DNA of 64,000 nucleotides from UBA5794 sp963714375. GTDB taxonomy: Bacteria; Actinomycetota; Acidimicrobiia; Spongiisociales; UBA5794. The stretch lies in contig CAVQOG010000008.1 of the NCBI GenBank assembly GCA_963714375.1, forward strand, positions 558,001 through 622,000, written 5' to 3'. Every line of letters starts with the position of its first letter. The first letter of the stretch is position 1. Of this stretch, positions 34,658 through 43,224 are shown piece by piece. A program made the position numbers and the translations under genes. The notes under the pieces were generated by a model. The model had not been told where the DNA came from, made no database searches, and saw only the letters and a program-made list of their open reading frames with translations.

Positions 34658-35152
34658 ATGGATCTTGACCGCGGCATCTTGGCCAGAATCGACCGCAAGC
34701 TGCTCGCGGGTCTCGACGACGCTGAGGCCTTCCAGATGGTCAGAGTGCCAGTCCCGCCTGCGAAGTGGTCGACTTGGAGACGGTACTGCGACATGGTGGG
34801 AATCTCGATGGGTAGAGCGATCGTGACACTCATCGACAACGAGCTACGCGGTGTGTTCGGCGAGTCCACCGTGGATGAGGTTCCAATATTTGCCGCGAGA
34901 GCTGAAGAGCGACTGACGACACGGGAGGCGCAGGTCGACGCGCGTGAGAGTGCTGTCAAGCGGGCGGAGGAGCATCTCCGCACGCGGACGGAACGGCTAC
35001 GGCACTGCGAGGCCCAGCTCGAAGCCCGAGAACTTCTGGCCGACCTGGCTTCTAATCTGGCGCCTCGCCCGAAGGCAAATGCGAAGGTCGGCCGCGATGA
35101 CCCATGCCCATGTGGCTCAGGTTCCAAGTACAAACGATGCCATGGCCGATAA
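34658..35152 (+). CDS. Coiled-coil protein with C-terminal SEC-C motif
   Basis: Protein of about 164 residues. N-terminal part (DLDRGILARIDRKLLAGLDD ... KWSTWRRYCDMVGISMGRAIVTLIDNEL) could be a ribbon-helix-helix-like or small helical domain; the middle is a charged coiled coil (EERLTTREAQVDARESAVKR and onward); the end is a textbook SEC-C zinc motif, GRDDPCPCGSGSKYKRCHGR. SEC-C binds zinc and occurs in SecA and many accessory proteins. ATG 34658 (or GTG 34655) is my choice; the frame extends upstream to 34307 through low-complexity sequence. Island cargo; function unknown. Confidence 0.65.
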   Translation: MDLDRGILARIDRKLLAGLDDAEAFQMVRVPVPPAKWSTWRRYCDMVGISMGRAIVTLIDNELRGVFGESTVDEVPIFAARAEERLTTREAQVDARESAVKRAEEHLRTRTERLRHCEAQLEARELLADLASNLAPRPKANAKVGRDDPCPCGSGSKYKRCHGR

Positions 35153-35596
35153 GACGGCTCGATGGAAGCCAGCGGGCGGACTGGGATCGCAAACGCCAGC
35201 GTTGTTCCCCGATGCCGACTAGGGCTAGGGAGCAGGCGCAGATTGCACTGACTGTTCGCCGTCTCCGGAGCGATGTGCAGGAAGCGGAACGCCATCAACG
35301 TTCTCAGACTGCAGGGCTTGCCATAGAAAGCGGGACCGGTCGTTCGATCGCGTGGTCCCGTCGCCCCTGCCCTGGGGCAATTGTCGAGAACCATGACAAG
35401 CCGATCGCGAATGTCTCGCTGCGAACACCGATCCCCCGAAGTGCGTCGCGGCCGTTCTCGCCGATTTGCCGATCTGCACTTGTGTCGAGCTCCGGATAGC
35501 CGGATGTCCTCCTAGGGCTTGTCGTCGACCCCCTCATGGGTGTCCGGCGACTAGCCCGGTATGGTGGGCTGAAGCCAATGTGAGAGGAGAGTTGCC
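35153..35596. other. Gap without a convincing gene
   Basis: About 440 bases between the SEC-C and DUF2188 genes. Short overlapping frames occur on both strands, none with a recognisable domain or good ribosome site. A GAGAGGAGAG ribosome site for the next gene lies at the right end. Confidence 0.5.
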
Positions 35597-35830
35597 GTGG
35601 CCAAGGGCGACATCGAGACGTACTACGAGGGCGGCGAATGGAAGAACCGCCGTCAGGGATCCAGCCGTGCCTTCGAAGCTGGTGAGGGCACCAAGGCCGA
35701 AAGAGAGGCCAGCGGACGTGCGGCCGCCAAGCGCGACGGGGCTGAGCACATCGTCAAGAAACAAGATGGCACCATCCAGCGGCGCAATACCTATCCGCGG
35801 AGCAGGGATCCGAGGAAATCAAAGGGCTAG
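35597..35830 (+). CDS. DUF2188-like small protein
   Basis: Protein of 77 residues. Pattern (E)GGEWKNRRQGSSRAFEAGEGTKAEREASGR, then HIVKKQDGTIQRRNTYPRSRDP, matches the DUF2188 layout: a short beta strand with W, a region resembling 'A....A...A', and a final strand with DG.I..RN.Y..DP. Start GTG 35597 follows AGAGGAGAGTT. DUF2188 proteins are small, of unknown role, and common in accessory regions. It is transcribed towards the convergent HEPN-like gene, 162 bases away. Confidence 0.75.
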   Translation: MAKGDIETYYEGGEWKNRRQGSSRAFEAGEGTKAEREASGRAAAKRDGAEHIVKKQDGTIQRRNTYPRSRDPRKSKG

Positions 35831-35992
35831 GCGCAGTGGCGAAGAGTCCTGGTCGTTGCTATTCGCCGCTGCGAATCCGTCTGTCTCAGGGTTGCAGCTG
35901 TTGATCCGCTTTGTGGTGGATTACGCCCCATTGTCGGAGCCAAGATTTTGGTCATGTGCCAGGGTTCTGCTGTTGGAGGCCGGTCGGCGTCG

Positions 35993-37915
35993 TCAAAGGT
36001 GCCTGTCTTCCCATTTGGCTAGAATGCTCATGGCATCGACGTCGGACTCACGTGGGGTCGATCCGAGTGCTTGAGCTCCTGTTACCTTCATCGCCGCGTT
36101 CAAGCCGACTTCCAAATCGTCGTAGTCAACTCGATCGACGAATGCCGCGAGCGCCTTGAGTTTCCGAAGTGTGTGAGTTTGGCTAAGGCTTCTGTTTGCT
36201 TGGATTGCAATCCACTTGCGGCCTTGGACGGGTGTGAGAAGAGGTCGCTCATTGAATGTGGATAAGAGGCAGCCTTCAACGAAGGATATCTCGGTCACCA
36301 GTTGATCGGTGCTCCGGGCGTGGGTTCTGAATGGATCCACTGGCATCCGAAGCGTGCGTTGTTGCTTGCCCGATCGTGCTCGGAGGATTAGCCAGGATCG
36401 ATTCGCGTCGAGAGCAGCAAGGCATGCGCCGCCGAGCGAGATGGGGTTCTGTGGGAATGGTCCGCTGCCTATGATCTCGATGACTGCGTCGGTCTCAGTT
36501 ATCTCAATCGATGTCCAGCCAGCTAGCCCAAGCACCACATTCAGCCGTTGCGGCTCGGTTAATTCCCATTCCTCGGCACCAGGGAGGTCGTCTAATGGAA
36601 TTCCGTCGCGGAGGAGGGCACACATCACGCCGACATGAAGTGCAAGAACAGTCTCAACACCGGCGAGGATCGAATCGGTGAGTTCCGCCACTGTGTGAGT
36701 TGTCGAACCGTCTTGTCCTGGGCAAAGTGTGACTTCGTCGCCGTCCACTTCGTAGTCGTTGTGGCTGGCTGCGTTGCGAACTTGGGCCGACAAACCGTCG
36801 CTGAGTATGTGGAGCCCTAAAGCGTCAATCTGGCCAATTGTTCCTTTCGGTGTCTTGGCCAAGAGGTTTGAGACGGGTTTCCCGCTTCCGGCCGCCAGCA
36901 CGGCGACCAGCAGCGGCTGGGAGATCGTCTCAAAGAGTTCTGCCCCGAATCCGATCAGGGCTCGGATCTCGAGCCGTCCACCATGGGCGCCAGCCGCGAG
37001 GAGGTTCAATTCAATGATGGAGTCGTAGGCAACTTCCGATGACTTCTTATAGGCCTTCGCCCACTTCTTGTCGTCAAGTAGTTGACGCAGGCTGGCCGGA
37101 TTCTGAGTCAGTCTCTCGAACGTGATTCGCGCCTTCGTTTCGTACTTCGTCTCGTCCATCACGGTCTTGGCGATGTACTCGGGGATGGCGAGTGCGGCTC
37201 CGATGCCGGTGGGAGAAGAATTGCTACCCGTGATCCTCAGCCAGGCATCCTGTCCCATGTGGTCAAGACCGAGAAGGCTTCCGGCTCCCGAATCGGCGTA
37301 GGCGGGGAAGGCAGTACCGACAACGGTACCGAGGGGATCACACGCTACCTGTGGAACCAGGTTCCACAGGTCGATCATGTCTGCGAACTCGCTCGCATTC
37401 GATGCCAACCGATCAATCGCGCCCTGAGCGGCTTCGGACCGAGCCTCCGCGGCAATTGGAGAATCGGCCGTCAGGCAGTGGAGGTACTGCGATGTCATGT
37501 CCTCGACCGCGAGCAGTGCGTTGTGGATTTCGCCCCATGCACGGCGCCACGGGCGCAGCCACCTCGCTCGTGCCGTCAACCTGACGCAAGCCCGAAGATT
37601 GGCGAGCTCGTCACGGAGTTGACGCACTCCGGCCGCTTCTTGAGAGCCGACCAACCGCACCGCAGCAATGATGTCTGGAACCAGCTTCCGAAGTCTCTCA
37701 AGCATCTCAGTGAGTTCGTCGCCTCCAATCGTTCGGGCAGGCGATTCGGCTGGCGGGGTCGGTGCGGCGTCCCAAACGAGCCGTCTGCGATTGAGGACAT
37801 TCTCATCAACCAGCACTTGTGTTGGATCACACGCGCAGGGAGGATCGATCGCGAAGCTCTCGTGACCGCACTCGTCACAAGCAAAGACCGTGAATGCAAG
37901 TTGAAACTCGAACAT
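35993..37915 (-). CDS. Large zinc-ribbon protein with HEPN-like RNAASH motif
   Basis: Protein of about 640 residues, not recognised as a whole. ATG 37915 is chosen because the N-terminus then starts FEFQLAFTVFACDECGHESF; the frame extends 37 codons upstream. Cys13/Cys16 and Cys27/Cys29 (CDEC, CAC) look like a zinc ribbon. Residues about 65-180 are helical with Arg/Glu-rich stretches. Around residue 380 comes LSDGLSAQVRNAASHNDYEV: R-N-A-A-S-H is the Rx4H signature of HEPN domains, many of which are RNases in toxin or defence proteins. The remainder (400-640) is mixed alpha/beta. A single-gene accessory cargo on a mobile island; defence or toxin function is inference. Confidence 0.55.
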   Translation of the reverse strand: MFEFQLAFTVFACDECGHESFAIDPPCACDPTQVLVDENVLNRRRLVWDAAPTPPAESPARTIGGDELTEMLERLRKLVPDIIAAVRLVGSQEAAGVRQLRDELANLRACVRLTARARWLRPWRRAWGEIHNALLAVEDMTSQYLHCLTADSPIAAEARSEAAQGAIDRLASNASEFADMIDLWNLVPQVACDPLGTVVGTAFPAYADSGAGSLLGLDHMGQDAWLRITGSNSSPTGIGAALAIPEYIAKTVMDETKYETKARITFERLTQNPASLRQLLDDKKWAKAYKKSSEVAYDSIIELNLLAAGAHGGRLEIRALIGFGAELFETISQPLLVAVLAAGSGKPVSNLLAKTPKGTIGQIDALGLHILSDGLSAQVRNAASHNDYEVDGDEVTLCPGQDGSTTHTVAELTDSILAGVETVLALHVGVMCALLRDGIPLDDLPGAEEWELTEPQRLNVVLGLAGWTSIEITETDAVIEIIGSGPFPQNPISLGGACLAALDANRSWLILRARSGKQQRTLRMPVDPFRTHARSTDQLVTEISFVEGCLLSTFNERPLLTPVQGRKWIAIQANRSLSQTHTLRKLKALAAFVDRVDYDDLEVGLNAAMKVTGAQALGSTPRESDVDAMSILAKWEDRHL

Positions 37916-38519
37916 CCCTACCGACGATACGACGGCGATGTGACAGATTTGGGTCCGTTCCTCGGCCACCCCTGAACGACGAGACGTCGAGAACGCAGAA
38001 CATCGGACGCGGATCGCGGCGTCCATAGGTAATCCGGCTGTGGCAGCTCCTCATCAGACCGATGGCAGGAGGGCTCGGCCTGCTCAGGCTCGCGGTGGCA
38101 GTGTTCGTTTCGTTGGTGCTAGCTCAGGAGCACTGCACGAGGATCCAGGCAGGTTCCATTAAGGCCGCGGCCGGCCCCGACGATGCACCGGGGTTGTTAG
38201 TCACCATGGGCTCGTACACCGATCGACCAGCACCGCATTGCCGCACCGTTGCGGAACTCGAACGATTTCGCGAGTACCGCGTCGGAGAAGGATTGAGCCT
38301 GATTCGTTGTCGAAGCCAGGCTTCCGGGTTCCATTGCTCACCGTCGAGCAGGAACTCGATCGACAGGATGCCCACGTAATCAATATCTGGAGTCATGGTC
38401 TTCTCGGCCCGGTGAGACGTTCAAGCAACGACGAATCGGCACTGCGGCCAGCAACTGCGTGACCCAACGGACCGTTCTTCGAATCGAAGAGCCGGAGTGG
38501 TGAGAAGAAGTTGCCAGAT
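37916..38519. other. Gap without a convincing gene
   Basis: About 600 bases upstream of the HEPN-like gene and downstream of the convergent LuxR-type gene. A minus frame at 38124-38396 begins with a stretch (DYVGILSIEFLLDGEQW) vaguely like an ATP-grasp strand but does not continue as one. I see no gene I can support. Confidence 0.45.
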
Positions 38520-39140
38520 TCAGTCGATCCCCCATCGGGTAGCGAGTGCGGCGGCGTGGGCACGGTTCGTAGCTCCAATCGAGCGAAGTAGGCCAGCGAT
38601 GATCCGCCGGAGATGCCTATCGGAGCAACCGCTCACTTCAGCAATCTGTTTCAGTGTCGCTCCTTGTGCAATAAGACGTAGGATTCTCGTGTCTCGCTCC
38701 GTAAGAATCACCTGTGGTGGAGGCTCTTCGAGGCGAGTTGCGAGAGTTTGGGCAATGCCGGGTGGAATGACGGTGAGGCCCGTCATCGTGGCTGCGAGCG
38801 TGTGACGAAGTTCCAGTGGAGCCTGATCAGTGGCGATCACCCCTCCTACGCCTGCTTTCAAATACTGTCGAAACGTGTCCGGGCCTGGTGTGACAGTGGT
38901 AACCCCGACGATGATCGAGTGCTCCGATTCACTGAGCGTCTCCAGTGCTGATAGCAGGTCGTCTGACGGTCTCGACCCAACCGCTACGAGAGCCGCCACT
39001 CCGGTGTGTGTTCGCAGCCACTGGGCAGAACTGGCGAAGTCCTCTGTCGGGTAGCCCAGGCCCCCAAACACCCCTTTGAGCGTGACTTTGAATTTGGGGC
39101 CGATTTCGCTGTGGATTCCGACAACGTCGGATGCGTTCAT
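38520..39140 (-). CDS. LuxR-type regulator with atypical receiver-like domain
   Basis: Protein of 206 residues. C-terminal LuxR/FixJ HTH (about 145-205): LTERDTRILRLIAQGATLKQIAEVSGCSDRHLRRII. The N-terminal ~125 residues have a receiver-like alternation (ALVAVGSRPSDDLLSALETL, IIVGVTTVTPGPDTFRQYLKAGVGGVI, ALEL-type end) but the phospho-acceptor Asp after the third strand is replaced (VAVGSR), and the usual acidic pair at the N-terminus is missing. So it probably does not respond to phosphorylation. ATG 39140 is chosen at the start of homology. Divergent from the crystallin-like gene, which it may control. Confidence 0.75.
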   Translation of the reverse strand: MNASDVVGIHSEIGPKFKVTLKGVFGGLGYPTEDFASSAQWLRTHTGVAALVAVGSRPSDDLLSALETLSESEHSIIVGVTTVTPGPDTFRQYLKAGVGGVIATDQAPLELRHTLAATMTGLTVIPPGIAQTLATRLEEPPPQVILTERDTRILRLIAQGATLKQIAEVSGCSDRHLRRIIAGLLRSIGATNRAHAAALATRWGID

Positions 39141-39310
39141 AACTGGTGCCTCTCGTTGATGCGCTACGCCGTGTTTGTGTCCGATCGCGTTGCAGCGTTG
39201 CGCGTGACGCTTGCCACCAAGAAACTGTGACACGGGTAGCCGGAATCGGACACAACATCGATGAGGGGCCAAGCCCTGTCCCCGCAATCTGATTCGTGAG
39301 GAGTGTTGCC

Positions 39311-39910
39311 ATGGTGTGGACAAGATTGGTTCATCGGAAGAGCGGCTGGACGTGGCGTGCAGCACTTTTCACAGCGCTGGCTGTGCTCAGTGGCATCGTC
39401 GCGTTTCCAAGTGAAGTTTCAGCAGGGGAACCGGCGGAGTCTGTTGCGACAGGGTCGGTTCTGTTTGAGGGTCAGGCAATCGATCTTTCAGAGGGCTGGG
39501 GAGACGCCGAGGCCTGTCTGATCTGGAACGACATCGACGCATCGGAGTGCTTCCGAGACGAAGCATCCATGGACAAGAGAATCGCGGAACTCGAAAACAT
39601 GACTGGAACGGGCACAGTCATCCCGATGGCAACACCAACGTGCTCGGGAGATCTCCGTCTGTACGACGGGTACTACCACACCGGTCAGGTGCTATACATG
39701 CGCGATCGGCTGCAATGGATCAACCTCAGTGTCTACGGCTTTTCCAACCGGATGTCGTCGTTCAAAATCGGACCATGCTCGTCCTATCTCGCGGACTACA
39801 ACTGGGGTGGTGGTTCTTGGTATTCGACTTCGGCGACGCAAGCCTTCGATGTTGCGTATGTCGCGGCGTCGGGATGGAACAACCGCGTCTCGTCGGTCTA
39901 CATCCAGTAG
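39311..39910 (+). CDS. Secreted beta/gamma-crystallin-like protein
   Basis: Exported protein of 199 residues. Signal peptide: basic start, then WRAALFTALAVLSGIVAF, cleavage likely after VSAG. The C-terminal 85 residues look like a crystallin or SMPI-type Greek-key fold: CSGDLRLYDGYYHTGQVLYM, GFSNRMSSFKIGPCSSYL and WNNRVSSVYIQ, i.e. repeated (N/S)-R-(M/V)-S-S-(F/V) strands with two cysteines. Possible roles are peptidase inhibition (family I36) or Ca-binding; not proven. ATG 39311 has GAGGAG 7 bases upstream; GTG 39296 is an alternative. Confidence 0.7.
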   Translation: MVWTRLVHRKSGWTWRAALFTALAVLSGIVAFPSEVSAGEPAESVATGSVLFEGQAIDLSEGWGDAEACLIWNDIDASECFRDEASMDKRIAELENMTGTGTVIPMATPTCSGDLRLYDGYYHTGQVLYMRDRLQWINLSVYGFSNRMSSFKIGPCSSYLADYNWGGGSWYSTSATQAFDVAYVAASGWNNRVSSVYIQ

Positions 39911-39947
39911 CAGCCGCCGCCTTGATTGGTCGGATGGTCGGCGCACA

Positions 39948-40508
39948 GTGAAGAGCCCGCGGCCGGATCCCCTCGGAGACGACGAGGCGCTCGAAGTATT
40001 CGAAGCGATGTATGCCGCGTACTATCGCAAGGTCGTCGTCTATGTTGCGCGCCGGACGCGTTCGGCTGCGGACGCTGACGACGTTGTGGCCTCAACGTTT
40101 CTCGTGGCATGGAACCGTATCGATGTTCTGGCTGACGCCGATGAACCCCTCGCGTGGCTGTACGCCGTTGCGTATCGCACCCTTTTGAGCCACTGGCGCG
40201 ATACGTCCAGGACTGCGGAACTAGCGGACAAGGCTGCTTCCGAATACGTCAACCAGATGGTGAGCGTTGAAGAGACCGTCCAAGCGAGTGATCGGCTCGA
40301 CACAGTAACGGCTGCAATGGGCAAGCTCTCGGAAACGGATCAGGAGCTCTTGCGCTTGATTGGATGGGAACAGCAAACCCACGCCGAGATCGCTTCGATC
40401 CTCGGGATATCGCGGGTCTTGGTTCGTACCCGCCTGCGCCGTGCCCGGCGCCGTCTCCAAGCCGCCTACGAACGCGAATCCGGACAGCCCATGGATGGGA
40501 GCGAATGA
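39948..40508 (+). CDS. ECF-type sigma factor
   Basis: RNA polymerase sigma factor of 186 residues. Region 2: EAMYAAYYRKVVVYVARRT then SAADADDVVASTFLVAWNRI and AWLYAVAYRTLLSHWRD. Region 4: LSETDQELLRLIGWEQQTHAEIASILGISRVLVRTRLRRARRRL. No extra domains. GTG 39948 is chosen because the longer frame starts inside the preceding gene. It follows the crystallin-like gene by 37 bases. An anti-sigma gene would be expected next; only a 28-codon frame overlapping the stop and then an unrelated ORF are seen. Divergent decayed copy of its 3' end lies at 40866-40985. Confidence 0.88.
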   Translation: MKSPRPDPLGDDEALEVFEAMYAAYYRKVVVYVARRTRSAADADDVVASTFLVAWNRIDVLADADEPLAWLYAVAYRTLLSHWRDTSRTAELADKAASEYVNQMVSVEETVQASDRLDTVTAAMGKLSETDQELLRLIGWEQQTHAEIASILGISRVLVRTRLRRARRRLQAAYERESGQPMDGSE

Positions 40509-40544
40509 AGATGCCACGGAATCACGTGCAACGCATGACACGAG

Positions 40545-40835
40545 ATGGACACAAGTCTCCTGATCATGGGCCTGGCGGACATCAACCCTGAATCTGTCCC
40601 CTCCGGAGATGCGCTCCGCCAACTGGACGGCGACCTCGTTGCGTATTTCGGGTCGAACGACTGTCGAACCATTGAGGATGCAGAAGTAGACGTTCGCCGG
40701 ATGCTCGACAGCCGCGGCCTCCAAGACTGGCATATAGCATCCTCGTCAGCGGCCCCGAACCGACCGTGCGCCAGCTTCGGGCTCGACACCCTGGACCAAA
40801 CAGTCCATCTGATTGCCATCCCTCGGCCCGGTTAG
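40545..40835 (+). CDS. Small hypothetical protein downstream of the sigma factor
   Basis: Protein of 96 residues, family unknown, acidic, no membrane segment. Contains VAYFGSNDCRTIEDAEVDVRR and ends ASFGLDTLDQTVHLIAIPRPG. I keep it as a gene because a frameshifted relative with matching blocks (ECQGIED, DVRDRLDD, ASFGFDAPNQAVYLSPIP) follows at 41226-41421, showing that the frame was once under selection. It sits where an anti-sigma or sigma-linked gene would be. Confidence 0.5.
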   Translation: MDTSLLIMGLADINPESVPSGDALRQLDGDLVAYFGSNDCRTIEDAEVDVRRMLDSRGLQDWHIASSSAAPNRPCASFGLDTLDQTVHLIAIPRPG

Positions 40836-40865
40836 ACCGGTGGCGGGACCGAAGACAATCCAGGC

Positions 40866-40985
40866 AAGTGGTCAGCTCGATCGCGTGACCGCTGTGACAG
40901 GTCAATTGCCGGAAACGGATCTGGAGGAGTTGCGCCTAGACCAGGTGGAATAGCCCATTCACGCCGAGACGCCTGAATCCCGGTC
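40866..40985 (+). pseudogene. Relic of the ECF sigma factor 3' region
   Basis: Plus-strand sequence from CAGCTCGATCGCGTGACCGC to ATTCACGCCGAGACGCC aligns with the sigma gene's LDTVTAAMGKLSETDQELLRLIGWEQQTHAEI segment, but with an in-frame stop after the LEELRLDQVE block and many substitutions. It is part of a decayed tandem duplicate with the next relic. Confidence 0.7.
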
Positions 40986-41225
40986 AACTGGTGAGAAGCT
41001 GCAGTTAGCCAAGGGGTTTGCCATTTCGAGATTGAACGGCTCGATAGTCGTCGATAGGTTGGAATGGTCGACAGTGCGTCCTCGGGACACCGTGTGACAC
41101 TCAGTATCCCCGGCAGGCGGGACGGTCGAGCCGGACCTGGTGGCCACGACCTACTCCATGCGCGTGGTACCCGCTGCCAAGATTGTTGGTCGCCGTGGTG
41201 ATCAGCAGAGATCCATCGTCCGAGA

Positions 41226-41421
41226 ACGAACTTGGAGGCCAACGAGTGCCAGGGCATCGAAGATACCAGCATGGACGTTCGGGATAGACTGGACGACAAC
41301 GATCTCGAAGGCTGGCGTGTCGAGATCTCTCCAGGCGGACCAGGAAGACTCTGCAGCCAGTTTCGGATTCGACGCCCCCAACCAAGCCGTCTACCTCAGC
41401 CCTATCCCGCATTCCGAATAG
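41226..41421 (+). pseudogene. Frameshifted copy of the small hypothetical gene
   Basis: Matches 40655-40835 at protein level: ANECQGIEDTSMDVRDRLDD in one frame, then a shift near 41345, then ASFGFDAPNQAVYLSPIPHSE in another frame and a stop. Same order and spacing relative to the sigma relic as in the intact copy. Its end overlaps the convergent secreted-protein gene. Confidence 0.7.
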
Positions 41422-42266
41422 GCCGCCGCACGACAGATCCCAGATGCAGCCAAGGCACAAAAGCGACATTGACGCTCGCGTTGTTGTCCCAACGTGTTTT
41501 CCGGCTGGGAAGATCGACCCAACGCAGGTATCGACCCGACGGACACGGCAATCCTCCATCGGCCAACCTCTGAGATGGCGCAAATCCATCCGGCCAGGTA
41601 GGCCGCCGAGACACTTCCCCACCAGTAGATTTCGTATCCTCGCACCCAGAGGTAGATATTGCTGCCAAATGTGATGCTTGGATCGGCTAGAACGGGGTAG
41701 CTTGCTCCTTCGTGGTTGACGGTCTGCACAAGTGTGTTGGCCCCCTGTACCTTGAACGAAGTCGCAAGCTCGTCGGCGTTGGCGTCCACAGCCCATGGTG
41801 GCGCTATCGAGCCAACGATGTCACCTTCGGAATCGGTAATCGTCACCGAGCCATCGGACCGCTCAACGAGGGACCAATCGGTTGGCATCTCGAAGTCGAA
41901 GACATACTCAGTTGGCGCGTCTGGTCCCGAGATTTCGATGAGCGCAGATGCACCGTCAGCTATTGGAGAAATTGCCAGACCGAAGGTGCCGGAGTCGAAC
42001 CGCGTCACAGGAGTCGGCTCTTCCTGACCTGGCAGCTTGGTCGCCGGAACGTTCATGCGTATTCGATTCCCGACACGATCCGTGAGGTCGACATAGCGAT
42101 CACCGATCACTACATCTACCCGCCCAGCGACCTCTTGGGATTGAGTGCTTCGGGCTTCGGGTACCGGTGTTCCACTCTCAGATTCCGCCGCACCTGCAGG
42201 CTGCAGCACGGTCGTCATAAGTACCGCGGCTATGAACACGATGGACAAGCGAGTCCTTCGAATCAT
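41391..42266 (-). CDS. Hypothetical secreted protein
   Basis: Exported protein of 291 residues. Signal peptide MIRRTRLSIVFIAAVLMTTV with cleavage near PAGAAES. The mature part has a beta-rich domain (VVIGDRYVDLTDRVGNRIRM; DAPTEYVFDFEMPTDWSLVE; GSVTITDSEGDIVGSIAPPW) followed by SYPVLADPSITFGS and an aromatic C-terminal region (YLWVRGYEIYWWGSVSAAYL). The layout resembles actinobacterial secreted proteins of unknown role with a YPV(L/V)ADP motif. ATG 42266 follows GAGAGGAGATACGC. The last ~50 residues lose that character and overlap the decayed duplicate, so the true C-terminus may be altered. Confidence 0.65.
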   Translation of the reverse strand: MIRRTRLSIVFIAAVLMTTVLQPAGAAESESGTPVPEARSTQSQEVAGRVDVVIGDRYVDLTDRVGNRIRMNVPATKLPGQEEPTPVTRFDSGTFGLAISPIADGASALIEISGPDAPTEYVFDFEMPTDWSLVERSDGSVTITDSEGDIVGSIAPPWAVDANADELATSFKVQGANTLVQTVNHEGASYPVLADPSITFGSNIYLWVRGYEIYWWGSVSAAYLAGWICAISEVGRWRIAVSVGSIPALGRSSQPENTLGQQRERQCRFCALAASGICRAAAYSECGIGLR

Positions 42267-42560
42267 GCGTATCTCCTCTCGCTCAAGGCGCCCGTCCCAC
42301 ATATGGCAAGTCATAGCCACCGCACGGACATGGGCAAGCGGGATCGGTTCCCGCCCCTTCGTGTTGTATGTGTCGATTGGGGGCCAACCGTTGCAGTCAA
42401 TGAGGAGATCGGCAACGGAGGGCTGTTTCTGGGGTGGACCGCCATCGCAACAGCTGATTGAGGTTTCACGCCAGCTGGCTGGCCACCCAGAACGAGTCGT
42501 GAGGGTGTCCCGTAGTACTGGGGGAGGGTTGGAGCTACATGCCACAAGGCCGGACACCTA

Positions 42561-42588
42561 GCCCCTTGAGTTGGGGTGCCTCTTTTTT
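42561..42588 (+). terminator. Weak terminator-like hairpin
   Basis: GCCCC-TTGAGTT-GGGGT stem of 5 pairs followed by GCCTCTTTTTT. No gene is recognised upstream on the plus strand, so its client is unknown. Confidence 0.35.
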
Positions 42589-43078
42589 GTCTATGGTCGG
42601 GTCCCCGTCCCCGTCGGTGTCTCCTCCGTAGTCTTTATGACAGTCTGCGCCTGCTGAGTCCCGCAGGCGACGGACCAGCGGTCTGATTTGGTCCGCGGGA
42701 GGATGAAAAAACGATTGCAATCCGTGCAAACCGATGAGGATGGAAACCCGAGGGCACCAGGGGTTCCGCTCAAAAGTCAACGTGGCTCGAACGATTTGAT
42801 ACTGACTCCCGATCCGACCCAAAGCTGCCCGGATACAAGACGAACTGCGAGCACGACCTGATCGAGCATCGGGACTCTCCGAGAACGCGGCTGACCGGCT
42901 GAGACAAGATGACGTCGATCACCCCAGCTGACCCGTTCGACCTGCGCCGTGACGGGACGGCGAGCTTCGAGCGCGGGGCAAACGAGCCGATTGCCGGGTT
43001 GGATAAGTCGATGCCCGACGGCGAGCCTGATGAGTAGATGCCATCCGATGTCGTTTGTGCCGATCACGCGGCGGCTGC

Positions 43079-43100
43079 TCGGGGCGCGCTCGGGGCGCGG
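43079..43100. repeat. 22-bp GC-rich direct repeat, right copy
   Basis: Exact copy of 32125-32146, same orientation; both are followed by CAG...AGAAAC. Located 125 bases inside attR. Confidence 0.6.
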
Positions 43101-43224
43101 CAGGAGAGAAACAAGGCAAGAATACGCGAGATGTTGCGAAGTGTCACAGGAGACCGAAGCCCAAGGGGTGCAACGGTTTCCGCCGGAAACACAGACCGGG
43201 CAAGGGTTCGCCGAAACGGCTCGG

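Larger units (their letters stand above)
42267..43224. other. Long gap at the right end of the island
   Basis: About 950 bases without a gene I can support. It holds a possible small terminator (42561-42588), a 42-codon plus frame at 42909-43037 without homology, and a 22-bp GC-rich repeat at 43079-43100. Probably degraded island DNA. Confidence 0.5.

Noticed and set aside
38124..38396. Minus-strand ORF with DYVGILSIEFLLDGEQW, ATP-grasp-like
   Set aside because: Only one short stretch resembles an ATP-grasp strand; the rest is unlike any such enzyme, and no frame continues it.
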